A stretch of 57,129 bases of DNA from Phycisphaerae bacterium (GTDB lineage: Bacteria > Planctomycetota > Phycisphaerae > Sedimentisphaerales > Anaerohalosphaeraceae). The notes under the pieces are model-generated. The model worked only from the letters and a program-made list of their open reading frames with translations. It searched no databases and was not told where the DNA came from. The DNA is taken from assembly GCA_012729675.1 (NCBI GenBank), contig JAAYCR010000072.1, forward strand, positions 1 through 57,129, read 5' to 3'. This document shows, piece after piece, positions 9,111 to 17,125 of the stretch (position 1 is its first letter; each line of letters begins with the position of its first letter). A program made the translations under genes and the position numbers.

Positions 9111-9818
9111 ATGAAGAACAGCAAAGACTACAGTCCTAAACTTGCGAAACTCTTGAAGACGCTCAAAAAAGACGCCGCACCGATCGCGCCGCCCGTCTAT
9201 GCGGATCCGGTGGAGGCGATTGTCTATGCCTTTATCAGCGCCTTTGCGACCGAGGCCAATGCGTCCAAAATCATTAATCGCATCAACAGCCATTTTGTCG
9301 ATATCAACGACCTTCGCGTCTCGCGGCCGGAGGAAATTCTGGATGTCGTCGGCGAGACGTCTTCGCCGAAGGCCGCAGCGTCCGCACAGTCCCTGTTGGC
9401 GGTGCTGAATGCGATCTTTGAAAAATACGACAAAGTCAGCCTCGATATGCTGACCGAGGAAGGCAAGCGTCAGGCCCGCAAAGATCTCGAAGAAATCCCC
9501 GGAATGACATCGTTTGCCGCCGCCTATACCGTCCTGACAGCGATCGGCGGGCACGCCGTGCCCCTGACCGAAGGCATGGCCGATTACCTGCGCCAACAAG
9601 AATTGGTGCATCCGGACTCTACACTGCAGGAGATCGAAAGTTTTCTGGAGCGGCAGATCGCCGCAGCCGACGCTTATACATTTTATACCCTGTTCCGTGC
9701 CGAGAGTGAAGGCAGCGTGCACGCCGCGCCAAACGCGAACGCCAAAGCCAAAAAGGCTCCCGCCAAAAAAACCGGCGGCAAAAAAGCGACGGCCAAAAAG
9801 AAGACTCCTAAAAAATAA
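9111..9818 (+). CDS. Endonuclease III-like HhH protein lacking catalytic residues, with histone-H1-like tail
   Basis: A 235-residue protein. Residues 30-200 follow the HhH-GPD (endonuclease III) layout: DPVEAIVYAFISAFATEANASK, a helical domain, the hairpin IPGMTSFAAAYTVL (129-142) and GHAVPLTEGMADYL (147-160). Nth has a catalytic Lys in its hairpin (GVGRKTA); here that position is Phe. The catalytic-Asp motif VDTHV aligns with LTEGM. There is no cysteine, so no 4Fe-4S cluster. Residues 207-235 are a Lys/Ala tail like histone H1. It is probably a DNA- or RNA-binding protein, not a glycosylase. It lies 25 bases after rbfA and 25 before hisG. Family assignment is by fold pattern only. Confidence 0.7.
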   Translation: MKNSKDYSPKLAKLLKTLKKDAAPIAPPVYADPVEAIVYAFISAFATEANASKIINRINSHFVDINDLRVSRPEEILDVVGETSSPKAAASAQSLLAVLNAIFEKYDKVSLDMLTEEGKRQARKDLEEIPGMTSFAAAYTVLTAIGGHAVPLTEGMADYLRQQELVHPDSTLQEIESFLERQIAAADAYTFYTLFRAESEGSVHAAPNANAKAKKAPAKKTGGKKATAKKKTPKK

Positions 9819-9843
9819 CCATTAATTTGCAGAGGATCCAATA

Positions 9844-10719
9844 GTGTCAGAACACGTTTTAAAACTGGGCATCCCGAAAGGCAGCCTTCAGAATGCGACC
9901 TTCGATTTGTTTGAAAAGGCCGGTTTCAATATCAGCGGTTTCGAACGCAGCTATTTCCCGCGCATCGACGACCCGCAGATTCAGTTGATTCTGCTCCGCG
10001 CTCAGGAGATGAGCCGCTACGTCGCCGAAGGCGTGCTGGACGCCGGCTTTACCGGGCACGACTGGATCATCGAAAACGCCTCCGATGTGCACGAGGTCTG
10101 CCCGCTTCAGTACAGCAAGGCGACCGCCAACCCGGCGCGCTGGGTGCTGGCCGTGCCCAACGAATCGGATGTACAAAAGCCCGAAGACCTGGCCGGCGGC
10201 ATCGTGGCCACCGAGTTGGTCAACGCCACCCGCCGATACTTTGAACAAAAGAACGTCAAGGTCAAGGTCGAGTTCAGTTGGGGCGCCACCGAGGTCAAGG
10301 CGCGGCTGGTCAACGGCATCGTCGAGCTGACCGAGACCGGCTCGTCGCTGAAGGCCAACAATCTGCGCATCATCGATACGATTCTGGTCTCCACGACGCG
10401 GTTCATCGCCAACCACAGCGCCTGGAAGGACGACTTCAAGCGGCACAAGATCGAAAACATTGCGATTCTGCTTAACGCCGCGATTGACGCGCGGACGCTG
10501 GTCGGCCTCAAGCTCAACGTGCCCAAACATAATCTTCAGGCGATCCTTGATCTGCTCCCGGCTGAAAAAAGCCCGACGGTGTCGTCGCTGGCCGATTCGG
10601 AGTTTGTCGCAGTCGAAATTCTCGTCGAAGAGAGCGTCGAACGCGAGTTGATCCCTCAGCTCAAACGCGCCGGCGCCTCCGGCATCTTTACCTATCCGTT
10701 AAACAAGGTGATCCATTAA
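9844..10719 (+). CDS. hisG: ATP phosphoribosyltransferase (long form)
   Basis: A 291-residue HisG, catalysing the first step of histidine synthesis: ATP + PRPP to phosphoribosyl-ATP. The start is GTG at 9844, with AGAGGA ahead and the family opening LKLGIPKGSLQNATFDLFEKAGF. The PRPP-loop region reads VELTETGSSLKANNLRIIDTIL. The length and the C-terminal ACT-like regulatory domain (about 215-291) mark it as HisG-long, which is feedback inhibited and does not need HisZ. It follows the rbfA group, and hisF lies alone 20 kb away, so histidine genes are dispersed here. Confidence 0.96.
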   Translation: MSEHVLKLGIPKGSLQNATFDLFEKAGFNISGFERSYFPRIDDPQIQLILLRAQEMSRYVAEGVLDAGFTGHDWIIENASDVHEVCPLQYSKATANPARWVLAVPNESDVQKPEDLAGGIVATELVNATRRYFEQKNVKVKVEFSWGATEVKARLVNGIVELTETGSSLKANNLRIIDTILVSTTRFIANHSAWKDDFKRHKIENIAILLNAAIDARTLVGLKLNVPKHNLQAILDLLPAEKSPTVSSLADSEFVAVEILVEESVERELIPQLKRAGASGIFTYPLNKVIH

Positions 10720-10755
10720 AAAATTTTAATTGAAACCGCCGACATAAAAGGAAAA

Positions 10756-10890
10756 ATTCGAAACACGAAATTCGAATCCCGAAACACTATAGAATTTCTC
10801 AATGACAAAAATTCAAAACAACTCGTTTGAGACATTGGAATTTCCTCCATTCGAATTTGTTTCGAATTTCGATATTCGCATTTCGAATTT
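10756..10890. repeat. About 135-bp palindromic CGAA-rich heptad repeat element
   Basis: The left arm (10756-10787) reads ATTCGAA, ACACGAA, ATTCGAA, TCCCGAA, ACAC. The right arm (10850-10890) is its complement-like counterpart: CGAATTT, GTTTCGAATTT, CGATATT, CGCATTT, CGAATTT. Both arms step by seven bases and together form a large imperfect inverted repeat. The element fills the hisG-yebC gap. Confidence 0.8.
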
Positions 10891-10933
10891 AACGCTGTAC
10901 TCTCGTCGGCAATAACACACTTAGGATACGATT

Positions 10934-11683
10934 ATGGCTGGACATTCGCACTGGGCGGGGATTAAGCACAAAAAAGCCGCCAACGACGCAAAACGCGGAA
11001 AACTGTGGAGCAAAATTGCTCGTATGATCATCGTTGCCGCCAAGGTCGGCGGCGGCGACCCGGCGGCCAACCTGACGCTGCGCTATGCCATCGACAAGGC
11101 CAAGGCCGCCAATATGCCCAAAGACACCATCGAAAAGGCCGTCAAAAAGGGAACCGGCGAACTCGGCAACATCACCTATGAAGAAGTCCTCTATGAAGGC
11201 TACGCCCCCGGCGGCGTGGCCGTGATGGTCGAGGGGTTGACCGACAACCGCACCCGCACCGCACCGGAGATCAAAAAAATCTTCGAACGCCGCAACGGCT
11301 CGCTGGGCGCCGTCGGCTGCGTAAGCTGGATGTTCAAAAAACGCGGCCTCATCACCGTCAAGACCGACGCCATCGACGAAGAGTCCCTGATGGAAGTCGC
11401 CCTGTCCAACGGCGCCGATGATATGGAAAACATCGGCGAGTTTTACGAGATCACCTGCGCCCCGGACGCCTATGACGGCCTCAAGGCCGCCCTCGAAGCA
11501 AAGAACATCCCGCTGGACAGTGCGGAACTGTCGATGCTGCCCGAAAACACCGTGACCGTGACCGACCCGGAAATCGCCCAGCGGATCCTGTCGCTCATCG
11601 AAGAATTTGAAGACCACGACGATGTCCAGGAAGTTTACGCCAATTTCGACATCCCCGACGATATCCTCAATAAAATCCAGTAA
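10934..11683 (+). CDS. YebC/PmpR family (TACO1) protein
   Basis: A 249-residue member of the YebC/TACO1 family; members act as transcriptional regulators or translation factors for polyproline sequences. The signature start MAGHSHWAGIKHKKAANDAKRGK is intact, as are NMPKDTIEKAVKKGTGE and YEEVLYEGYAPGGVAVMVE, and the NGADDMENIGEFYEI segment. The C-terminus is acidic. GGATACGATT precedes the ATG. A strong intrinsic terminator follows, so this is probably the last gene of the cluster. YebC family genes often sit with ruvC; no ruvC is present here. Confidence 0.95.
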   Translation: MAGHSHWAGIKHKKAANDAKRGKLWSKIARMIIVAAKVGGGDPAANLTLRYAIDKAKAANMPKDTIEKAVKKGTGELGNITYEEVLYEGYAPGGVAVMVEGLTDNRTRTAPEIKKIFERRNGSLGAVGCVSWMFKKRGLITVKTDAIDEESLMEVALSNGADDMENIGEFYEITCAPDAYDGLKAALEAKNIPLDSAELSMLPENTVTVTDPEIAQRILSLIEEFEDHDDVQEVYANFDIPDDILNKIQ

Positions 11684-11689
11684 TGTGAC

Positions 11690-11719
11690 GGGGCGAGCCT
11701 GCGGGCTTGCCCCTTTTTT
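11690..11719 (+). terminator. Intrinsic terminator after the YebC-family gene
   Basis: GGGGCGAGCC (11690-11699) pairs with GGCTTGCCCC (11704-11713), one GU pair and a four-base loop, and six T residues follow. It starts seven bases after the stop codon. Confidence 0.93.
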
Positions 11720-12055
11720 CATCCCTCGACCTGAATTCATTTCCCTAATGGCTGCCCTTTGTGCGGATAAGCCTGCGCAAGGATCGATCCCAGTCCAGAT
11801 AGTGGAAACGCTATTTATTCGACATAAGTCTTTTTAGAATAAGCATAAAGCAATGGTTTTACTAAAGTTATGGATGTCCCCCCCTGAACCATCTATTAAT
11901 CCGTGTGTCGGCGGTTCAGGGTTGTCTTTGCGATACATTCGGGACTCCATGTGCAAGGGTTTTGAAGGTCTTGATTCGCATTCCGTTCACTTCAGAACGT
12001 ATAAACCAAACCCATCGCTTTGTAAAACAAGGACTTCCAGATTATTCAGCAAGCC
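11720..12055. other. Non-coding stretch between the YebC-family gene and the dockerin gene
   Basis: Short open frames cross it on the plus strand, but none has a ribosome binding site or protein-like composition. No repeat or RNA signature is evident. It contains the 3' side of the convergently oriented dockerin gene. Confidence 0.5.
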
Positions 12056-12760
12056 CTAATGCAGGCAATATCCCAGCCAGAACATCCCCAACTTGGCAAG
12101 GTCATCGATATTAACCTGTCCATCGCCGGTTATGTCTCCTATGACGGGTATCGTCTCGGTCTGCCATTCCGCCGCGACATAGGCGAATTCTACAAGGTTT
12201 ATAATTCCATCCGAGTTAAGGTCCAGCCCACAGATACATTGTTCATATTGGGAGTACACCATATCATCCAAGCAATAATTTTGCTGATGGTTGCCCGTTC
12301 CACCTACTAACCGAACTGAGGTAAAAGGTGTATCCGAGATGAATCCCCAAAATTCGCCGCCGTAACTATTTGGAATGAATCCTACGTAAGGCAACAAATC
12401 GTCGATGTAGATCAGCAGGTAGTTTCCAGAGCCGCCGGGACCGCCTAACGTCCAATTTCCCCCAAATCCGATAATCGCAGAAGCAAAACTCCATCGGGTT
12501 GTCGGCTCATTCTGACTGGTTGATGCCAAGACATCCTGATAGAATTCTTGAGCAGGATTGATATGACCTGACTCGGTTGACACAAAACTTACCCCGAAGT
12601 TCAGTTGGCTGTCCGAAAAATCCTCTGTTACAAATGACCCGCTCAGTGCATTTTCCCATTCTGTCTTGTCGGTGTAAACCGTAATCTCCGCTTCACTTAC
12701 CGCGACTATCGAGGACATGAAGGTTATCAACCCCACTTCCCAAATCAGTAATTTGCACAT
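12056..12760 (-). CDS. Secreted protein with C-terminal dockerin-like domain
   Basis: A 234-residue exported protein. The ATG at 12760 is chosen because AAGGA lies eight bases upstream and a signal peptide follows (MCKLLIWEVGLITFMSSIVAVSEA). The middle (EITVYTDKTEWENALSG..EDFSD..) resembles beta-sandwich domains often seen in planctomycete surface proteins. The end has two EF-hand-like calcium repeats, DLNSDGIINLVEFAYVAAEW and DITGDGQVNIDDLAKLGMFW, as in type I dockerins. Dockerins bind cohesins, or in planctomycetes may act as surface anchors. It stops with TAG. It is divergent from the glycan-degradation genes that follow, so it may belong with them. Confidence 0.8.
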   Translation of the reverse strand: MCKLLIWEVGLITFMSSIVAVSEAEITVYTDKTEWENALSGSFVTEDFSDSQLNFGVSFVSTESGHINPAQEFYQDVLASTSQNEPTTRWSFASAIIGFGGNWTLGGPGGSGNYLLIYIDDLLPYVGFIPNSYGGEFWGFISDTPFTSVRLVGGTGNHQQNYCLDDMVYSQYEQCICGLDLNSDGIINLVEFAYVAAEWQTETIPVIGDITGDGQVNIDDLAKLGMFWLGYCLH

Positions 12761-13286
12761 AAGCCATCCTTTCTTATCTTGATAAGTTTGGATGTTCCAA
12801 AAAATCCCATTAACGGACATTTTCATCATATATTGTACCGTCGAAACCACAAAAGATATCAATATTTTCGGAAGTTCATAATAATATTTTACAGCTTTGA
12901 GTTTCCATTTGTCAGTGTTGAGAGAGTGCTGGTTTAAAGCCGCGGCGTAAAACACTTTCGATATTAATGACACGCCACTTTTTTGAGCAATATAAACATC
13001 TCTCACAAAAGGACTTATGTCCAATGTATCAAGTGTGTGCAGAATAAATAATTATGTATTAGACAAATGGCTAAGAGATTAATATAGTTACGGTTAAGAG
13101 TGCCATGAACGACAAATATGCTATTGTGGATCATGTTTTGGTGGAAACTCTGATGCAGATATTAATAGAATTGTTACCGCAGTTAAAAGGACAAAGCCAA
13201 ACCTCACCTCTACAGACGACTGAACCTCTAAACGAACCGCTTGACAGGTCAAAAAAACCAACCATTGTATTGAATAGGAGAGAATC
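12761..13286. other. AT-rich divergent intergenic region
   Basis: A 526-base spacer between the divergent dockerin and esterase genes. A 61-codon plus-strand frame (13105-13290) overlaps the esterase start and has no good ribosome binding site, so I do not call it. The region should hold both promoters, but I cannot pick confident -35/-10 pairs. Confidence 0.45.
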
Positions 13287-14771
13287 ATGAAAAACGCAAA
13301 ACCATGGTGTGTAATGTATTTGACTTTAGCAGTATTGTGGAGTGCGGCAAGCGCCGCGACCATTGCCCCTGACGCAACACGAGTGCAGAGCAATGCGATT
13401 GCCCTCATTCCGCAATCGGCGGCCGACGGAAGACCGGCAATGGTTCCCGCTCCCGTGGCGTCTTCAAACGCTCCTGCCTTCAGGGCACATCCTTCACCGT
13501 ATAATGTCTCGAATGCTCAGTATCCCCGGATTGAGGCCAACTCGCGCGTCACCTTCCGGTTTACTGCCCCCGATGCCGAGAAGGTACAGGTTGCCCTTGT
13601 CACGTCCGGACAGAATTCATTGAATCCGCTTCCTTACGATATGGTGAAAGGTCAGGACGGTGTGTGGACTTACACCAGCGAACCCCAAAGTCCGGGGTAT
13701 CACAATTACTGGATGATTGTCGATGGGGCAACCGTATTGGATCCTGCTACGAATGCATTCATTGGGTACAGCCACATGTGCAACGGCTTTGAAATCCCGG
13801 AACCGGGGGTGGATTATTATGATTTAAAGGATGTTCCTCACGGTGACGTGCTGATTAAGAATTACTATTCCAAGACCCTTAATGCCTGGCGTCGTATCTT
13901 CGTCTATACACCGCCGCAATACAGCAAGGACGCCACAACCCGCTACCCGGTGCTCTATCTTCAGCACGGCGGCGGCGAGGATGAGCGCGTATGGATCGAG
14001 ATGGGGCGAACCCACCTGATTCTGGATAACCTGCTCGCCGAGGGCAAGGTCAAACCGATGATTGTTGTCATGGAAACAAGTTATATGCCCAGGCCGGCCG
14101 GAGGGGGTGGGGGCGGGTTTGGCGGATTCGGAGGTGCCGGCGGCGGATCTTACGGCCAGTTGATGATCAATGATCTGATCCCTTGGGTGGACAGCAACTT
14201 CCGCACGCTGTCCGACAGGGAACACCGGGCAATGGCGGGCCTTTCTATGGGCGGAATGCAGACGGCATCGGTTACCATGGCCAACCTTGATACGTTCTCG
14301 CACATCGGACTGTTCAGCGGCGGCGCCGCGATTGGATTTATGGGCGGTGGTTTCGGAACGGGTTCCGATACGGCTCCTGCACGACTCGACCTGAGCAGGA
14401 TCTATAATGGTGCAATGACTGACCCGGACGAATTCAACAAGAAAGTCAAGGTCCTCTTCATGAGTTTTGGCTCGGAACCTCCGCTGGAGAATCCGGAGGG
14501 CCTGAAGCGGCATCAGGAACAGCTCGTTGCCGCCGGGATCAAGAACAGCTATGTGTATATTTCTCCCGGAACCTCCCACGAATGGCAAACATGGAGAAGA
14601 AGTCTTTATACATTCGCTCCTCTCCTGTTCAGGGATGCGGCAATAACCGCATCAGGGACTGACACATCACCGGCAGTACCGTCAGAGTACACCCCGCCGC
14701 GAGAGGAGGATATTGTTGACGCCGCTTCATCATGGTTGCTGCGGCAGCTTCAGGGTAATAGCGAACCGTAA
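13287..14771 (+). CDS. Secreted CE1-type carbohydrate esterase (feruloyl/acetyl-xylan esterase-like)
   Basis: A 494-residue exported alpha/beta-hydrolase. After a signal peptide (about 1-25, ending SAASAAT), residues 65-170 form an early-set beta domain (VTFRFTAPDAEKVQVAL..YHNYWMIVDG) as in XynZ- or Fae-like esterases. The hydrolase domain has GLSMGG (nucleophile Ser near 320) and GTSHEWQTWRRSLYTF (His near 431). Residues 271-288 are a Gly-rich insert (GGGGGGFGGFGGAGGGS). AGGAGA precedes the ATG. It is first in a same-strand row with a GH43 enzyme, an accessory protein and a beta-helix lyase, so it likely removes acyl groups from xylan or pectin side chains. Confidence 0.88.
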   Translation: MKNAKPWCVMYLTLAVLWSAASAATIAPDATRVQSNAIALIPQSAADGRPAMVPAPVASSNAPAFRAHPSPYNVSNAQYPRIEANSRVTFRFTAPDAEKVQVALVTSGQNSLNPLPYDMVKGQDGVWTYTSEPQSPGYHNYWMIVDGATVLDPATNAFIGYSHMCNGFEIPEPGVDYYDLKDVPHGDVLIKNYYSKTLNAWRRIFVYTPPQYSKDATTRYPVLYLQHGGGEDERVWIEMGRTHLILDNLLAEGKVKPMIVVMETSYMPRPAGGGGGGFGGFGGAGGGSYGQLMINDLIPWVDSNFRTLSDREHRAMAGLSMGGMQTASVTMANLDTFSHIGLFSGGAAIGFMGGGFGTGSDTAPARLDLSRIYNGAMTDPDEFNKKVKVLFMSFGSEPPLENPEGLKRHQEQLVAAGIKNSYVYISPGTSHEWQTWRRSLYTFAPLLFRDAAITASGTDTSPAVPSEYTPPREEDIVDAASSWLLRQLQGNSEP

Positions 14772-14841
14772 AATATATTGACTGATTGCATGGTTGACAA
14801 TTGTGCCGTCCTATGACAACTATATTTAGGAGAATCACACT

Positions 14842-16305
14842 ATGAAAGTAATCCGAATACTTACGAATGCGCCTGCCGGGATTGCACAATCCTGTTTCTT
14901 TACAATTACATTTTTATCTCTATTGACGCCGGCATTGGCGCTTGAAGGCCAGGTCGGTATCCACGATCCATCCACGATCATGAAGTGCGACGGCAAATAC
15001 TACACGTATGGTACAGGCGGCACAGCATTGGTCTCTGACGATGGATGGGTATGGCGTGCCGGTACCCGGGCGACGCGCACCGGTGCAGCGCCTGACGTCA
15101 TTCAGATTGGGGATCGCTACTTACAATATATTTCTCACGGTACCTTCATTTGGAGCAAAAGTCTGGATCCGGAATCCCCCGATTATCAATGGCATGATGG
15201 TAAAAATGCCTTCGGAATGGAAGGGGAAAATGATTTCATGAATCCGATCGACCCGGGGCTGTTTCTTGACCCGACCACCGGGAAGTTGTGGGTGGTCTAT
15301 GGTTCATATTTTGGTTACCTCCGGGTAGTCGAACTCGATCCAGACACCGGCGAGCGCGTCGATGATAAATCCTACAACGTCGCAGTGAACTGCGAAGCGG
15401 CTACGATCATTCATCACGAAGGATACTATTATTTGCTGGCGACCCACGGCAGTTGCTGCGCGGGTTCAAATTCCGGCTATAATATACGAGTCGGCCGCTC
15501 AAAAAATGTGACCGGCCCCTATATCGACAACATGGACATTGATATGATGCTGGGCGGCGGAAAACTTGTCTGTGGATCCAGAACCCGACTAATCGGCCCC
15601 GGCCACTTCGGCCTGATCGATGAGGGTGATGGCGTCCAGAAATTCTCACTGCACTGGGAAGCCGATCTTGACAGGAGCGGCAGTTTTGGCATTTTAGATA
15701 TTCTTCCATTGCTATGGAAAGACGGCTGGCCCGTAGCCGGTCAACACTTCAAGGCAGGTGTTTACGAAATCGAATCCGTCCGCACCGGATCCGCCCTCGA
15801 GATTGCCGTAGAAGGCGTACCTGTCGGCGGAGGGCGTGGCGGCGCAAGAGGACTCGGCGGCAGACGCGGTGGCGGTGGCGGCGCAACCACTGTGGTTCCC
15901 GACCAGGATGTCGCAGAAGTCTCAGTCAACTGGCCGAAAGGCGATATTGACATTCGTATGGCGATCTATATGTGTCAGGCTCAGCAGAAATGGTCGGTTA
16001 CCCCCGCAGAAGGCGCCGGAGGGTATCTCGGTGGACCCTATTTCAAGATCACAATCGCCGGTACAGACCGAGCTCTGGCCGCCATCGAAGGCGGTGAACT
16101 GGTCTCCGTTCCTGAGTTTACAGGTGCCCCTGAGCAACTTTGGCGCATTGATCAGCTCACCGACGGAACGTGGCGTATTATGCCCAAGTCGATCCCGAAT
16201 ACGGATGAAAAAATGGCTCTGTCAGCGATCGGTCACAGTTTTGCAACTCTGGAGAAGTATGATCCCGACAGTGAGAAACAACGCTGGATTTTCAATCTGC
16301 CTTGA
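14842..16305 (+). CDS. Secreted GH43-type arabinanase/arabinosidase with C-terminal beta domain
   Basis: A 487-residue exported protein. After a signal peptide (to about residue 33) a GH43 five-bladed propeller runs to about 300. The base Asp is in GIHDPS (near 42), the central Asp region is NPIDPGLFLD, and the acid Glu is in NCEAATI (near 184). GGYNIRVGRSKNVTGPY-like text matches arabinan-active GH43. The C-terminal part (about 315-487) has QKW and QLW repeats as in ricin-type beta-trefoils. It is broken by a Gly/Arg-rich insert (GGGRGGARGLGGRRGGGGG, about 328-350). AGGAGAATC precedes the ATG. It lies 70 bases after the esterase. Confidence 0.87.
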   Translation: MKVIRILTNAPAGIAQSCFFTITFLSLLTPALALEGQVGIHDPSTIMKCDGKYYTYGTGGTALVSDDGWVWRAGTRATRTGAAPDVIQIGDRYLQYISHGTFIWSKSLDPESPDYQWHDGKNAFGMEGENDFMNPIDPGLFLDPTTGKLWVVYGSYFGYLRVVELDPDTGERVDDKSYNVAVNCEAATIIHHEGYYYLLATHGSCCAGSNSGYNIRVGRSKNVTGPYIDNMDIDMMLGGGKLVCGSRTRLIGPGHFGLIDEGDGVQKFSLHWEADLDRSGSFGILDILPLLWKDGWPVAGQHFKAGVYEIESVRTGSALEIAVEGVPVGGGRGGARGLGGRRGGGGGATTVVPDQDVAEVSVNWPKGDIDIRMAIYMCQAQQKWSVTPAEGAGGYLGGPYFKITIAGTDRALAAIEGGELVSVPEFTGAPEQLWRIDQLTDGTWRIMPKSIPNTDEKMALSAIGHSFATLEKYDPDSEKQRWIFNLP

Positions 16306-16360
16306 TAATTAATCACGGATCGCAATAGTCATAAACCAACATGTTTAGATAAGGATATTA

Positions 16361-17050
16361 ATGATGATTTCGCAATGGAACTTCCACAGATCGTTAGGTG
16401 TTGTATGGGCTGCATCTTTATGTCTGGGTATAACGGTCGTATCCGGTTCTTCTGCCAACGACCATGAAACCTTTATTTTGACTCCCCAATCAGCACAAAA
16501 GGCGCCAAACTCCGATGGTTTTATTCAACTTTGGCATCTCTTGGAACCTATCTCAGCCAGTGGAGAAACCCAGAATGCCGTTCAGGCAACGGTTAAAACG
16601 GAACATTTTCCCGGACAATTCACTGTGGTGCCAAAAGACGGCGATAAGGTTACGGTTAACGGAACAGAACTGACGTGGCATGACGTTGACACAAACAAAT
16701 ATAATATCAATCTTTATTATTTTGCTCAGGCACACAGAAAAAGTCCTTCCGGCGCCTTGTTCTGGGCGGTGACGGTTATCAATTGCCCCGAAGAGATGGC
16801 GGGTGTACGTCTGGCGGTCGGTTCCAACTCGGCCTCCGTCTGGTGGGTTAACGACAAAGAAGTCATCGGCATCTACGGAAACCGGCAAACGGTTGTAGAT
16901 GACGGCATCTCAAAACGACTTACGCTTAAAAAAGGTCGAAACGTCATTCGCGGCGCCATCGTCAACGGCAGCGGAGCCGCCGATTTTTGTGCCCGGATTC
17001 TTGACCGTGAGGGCAAACCCCTCAAGAATTTTACCATACATCTGAACTGA
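16361..17050 (+). CDS. Secreted accessory beta-sandwich protein of the glycan locus
   Basis: A 229-residue exported protein with a signal peptide (to about residue 32). I do not recognise a catalytic motif. The pattern FIQLWHLLEPI..., YYFAQ.., SASVWWVNDKEV, LKKGRNVIRGAIVNGSGAADFCARILD, DREGKPL resembles the beta-sandwich module often attached to planctomycete sugar-active proteins. There the VWxNG/LxxGxNxI pattern recalls PA14- or CBM-like domains. AAGGA precedes two adjacent ATGs. It lies between the GH43 and lyase genes on the same strand, so a role in binding plant polysaccharide is a reasonable guess. Confidence 0.65.
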   Translation: MMISQWNFHRSLGVVWAASLCLGITVVSGSSANDHETFILTPQSAQKAPNSDGFIQLWHLLEPISASGETQNAVQATVKTEHFPGQFTVVPKDGDKVTVNGTELTWHDVDTNKYNINLYYFAQAHRKSPSGALFWAVTVINCPEEMAGVRLAVGSNSASVWWVNDKEVIGIYGNRQTVVDDGISKRLTLKKGRNVIRGAIVNGSGAADFCARILDREGKPLKNFTIHLN

Positions 17051-17125
17051 GGAAACAACTGAATTCTTCCTTTCACAGAGTCGGGGAATCGCAAACAACA
17101 GCTTACCTTACAAATGGAGGTTATG

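Noticed and set aside
13105-13290. 61-codon frame before the esterase
   Set aside because: No ribosome binding site, overlaps the esterase start, no motif.
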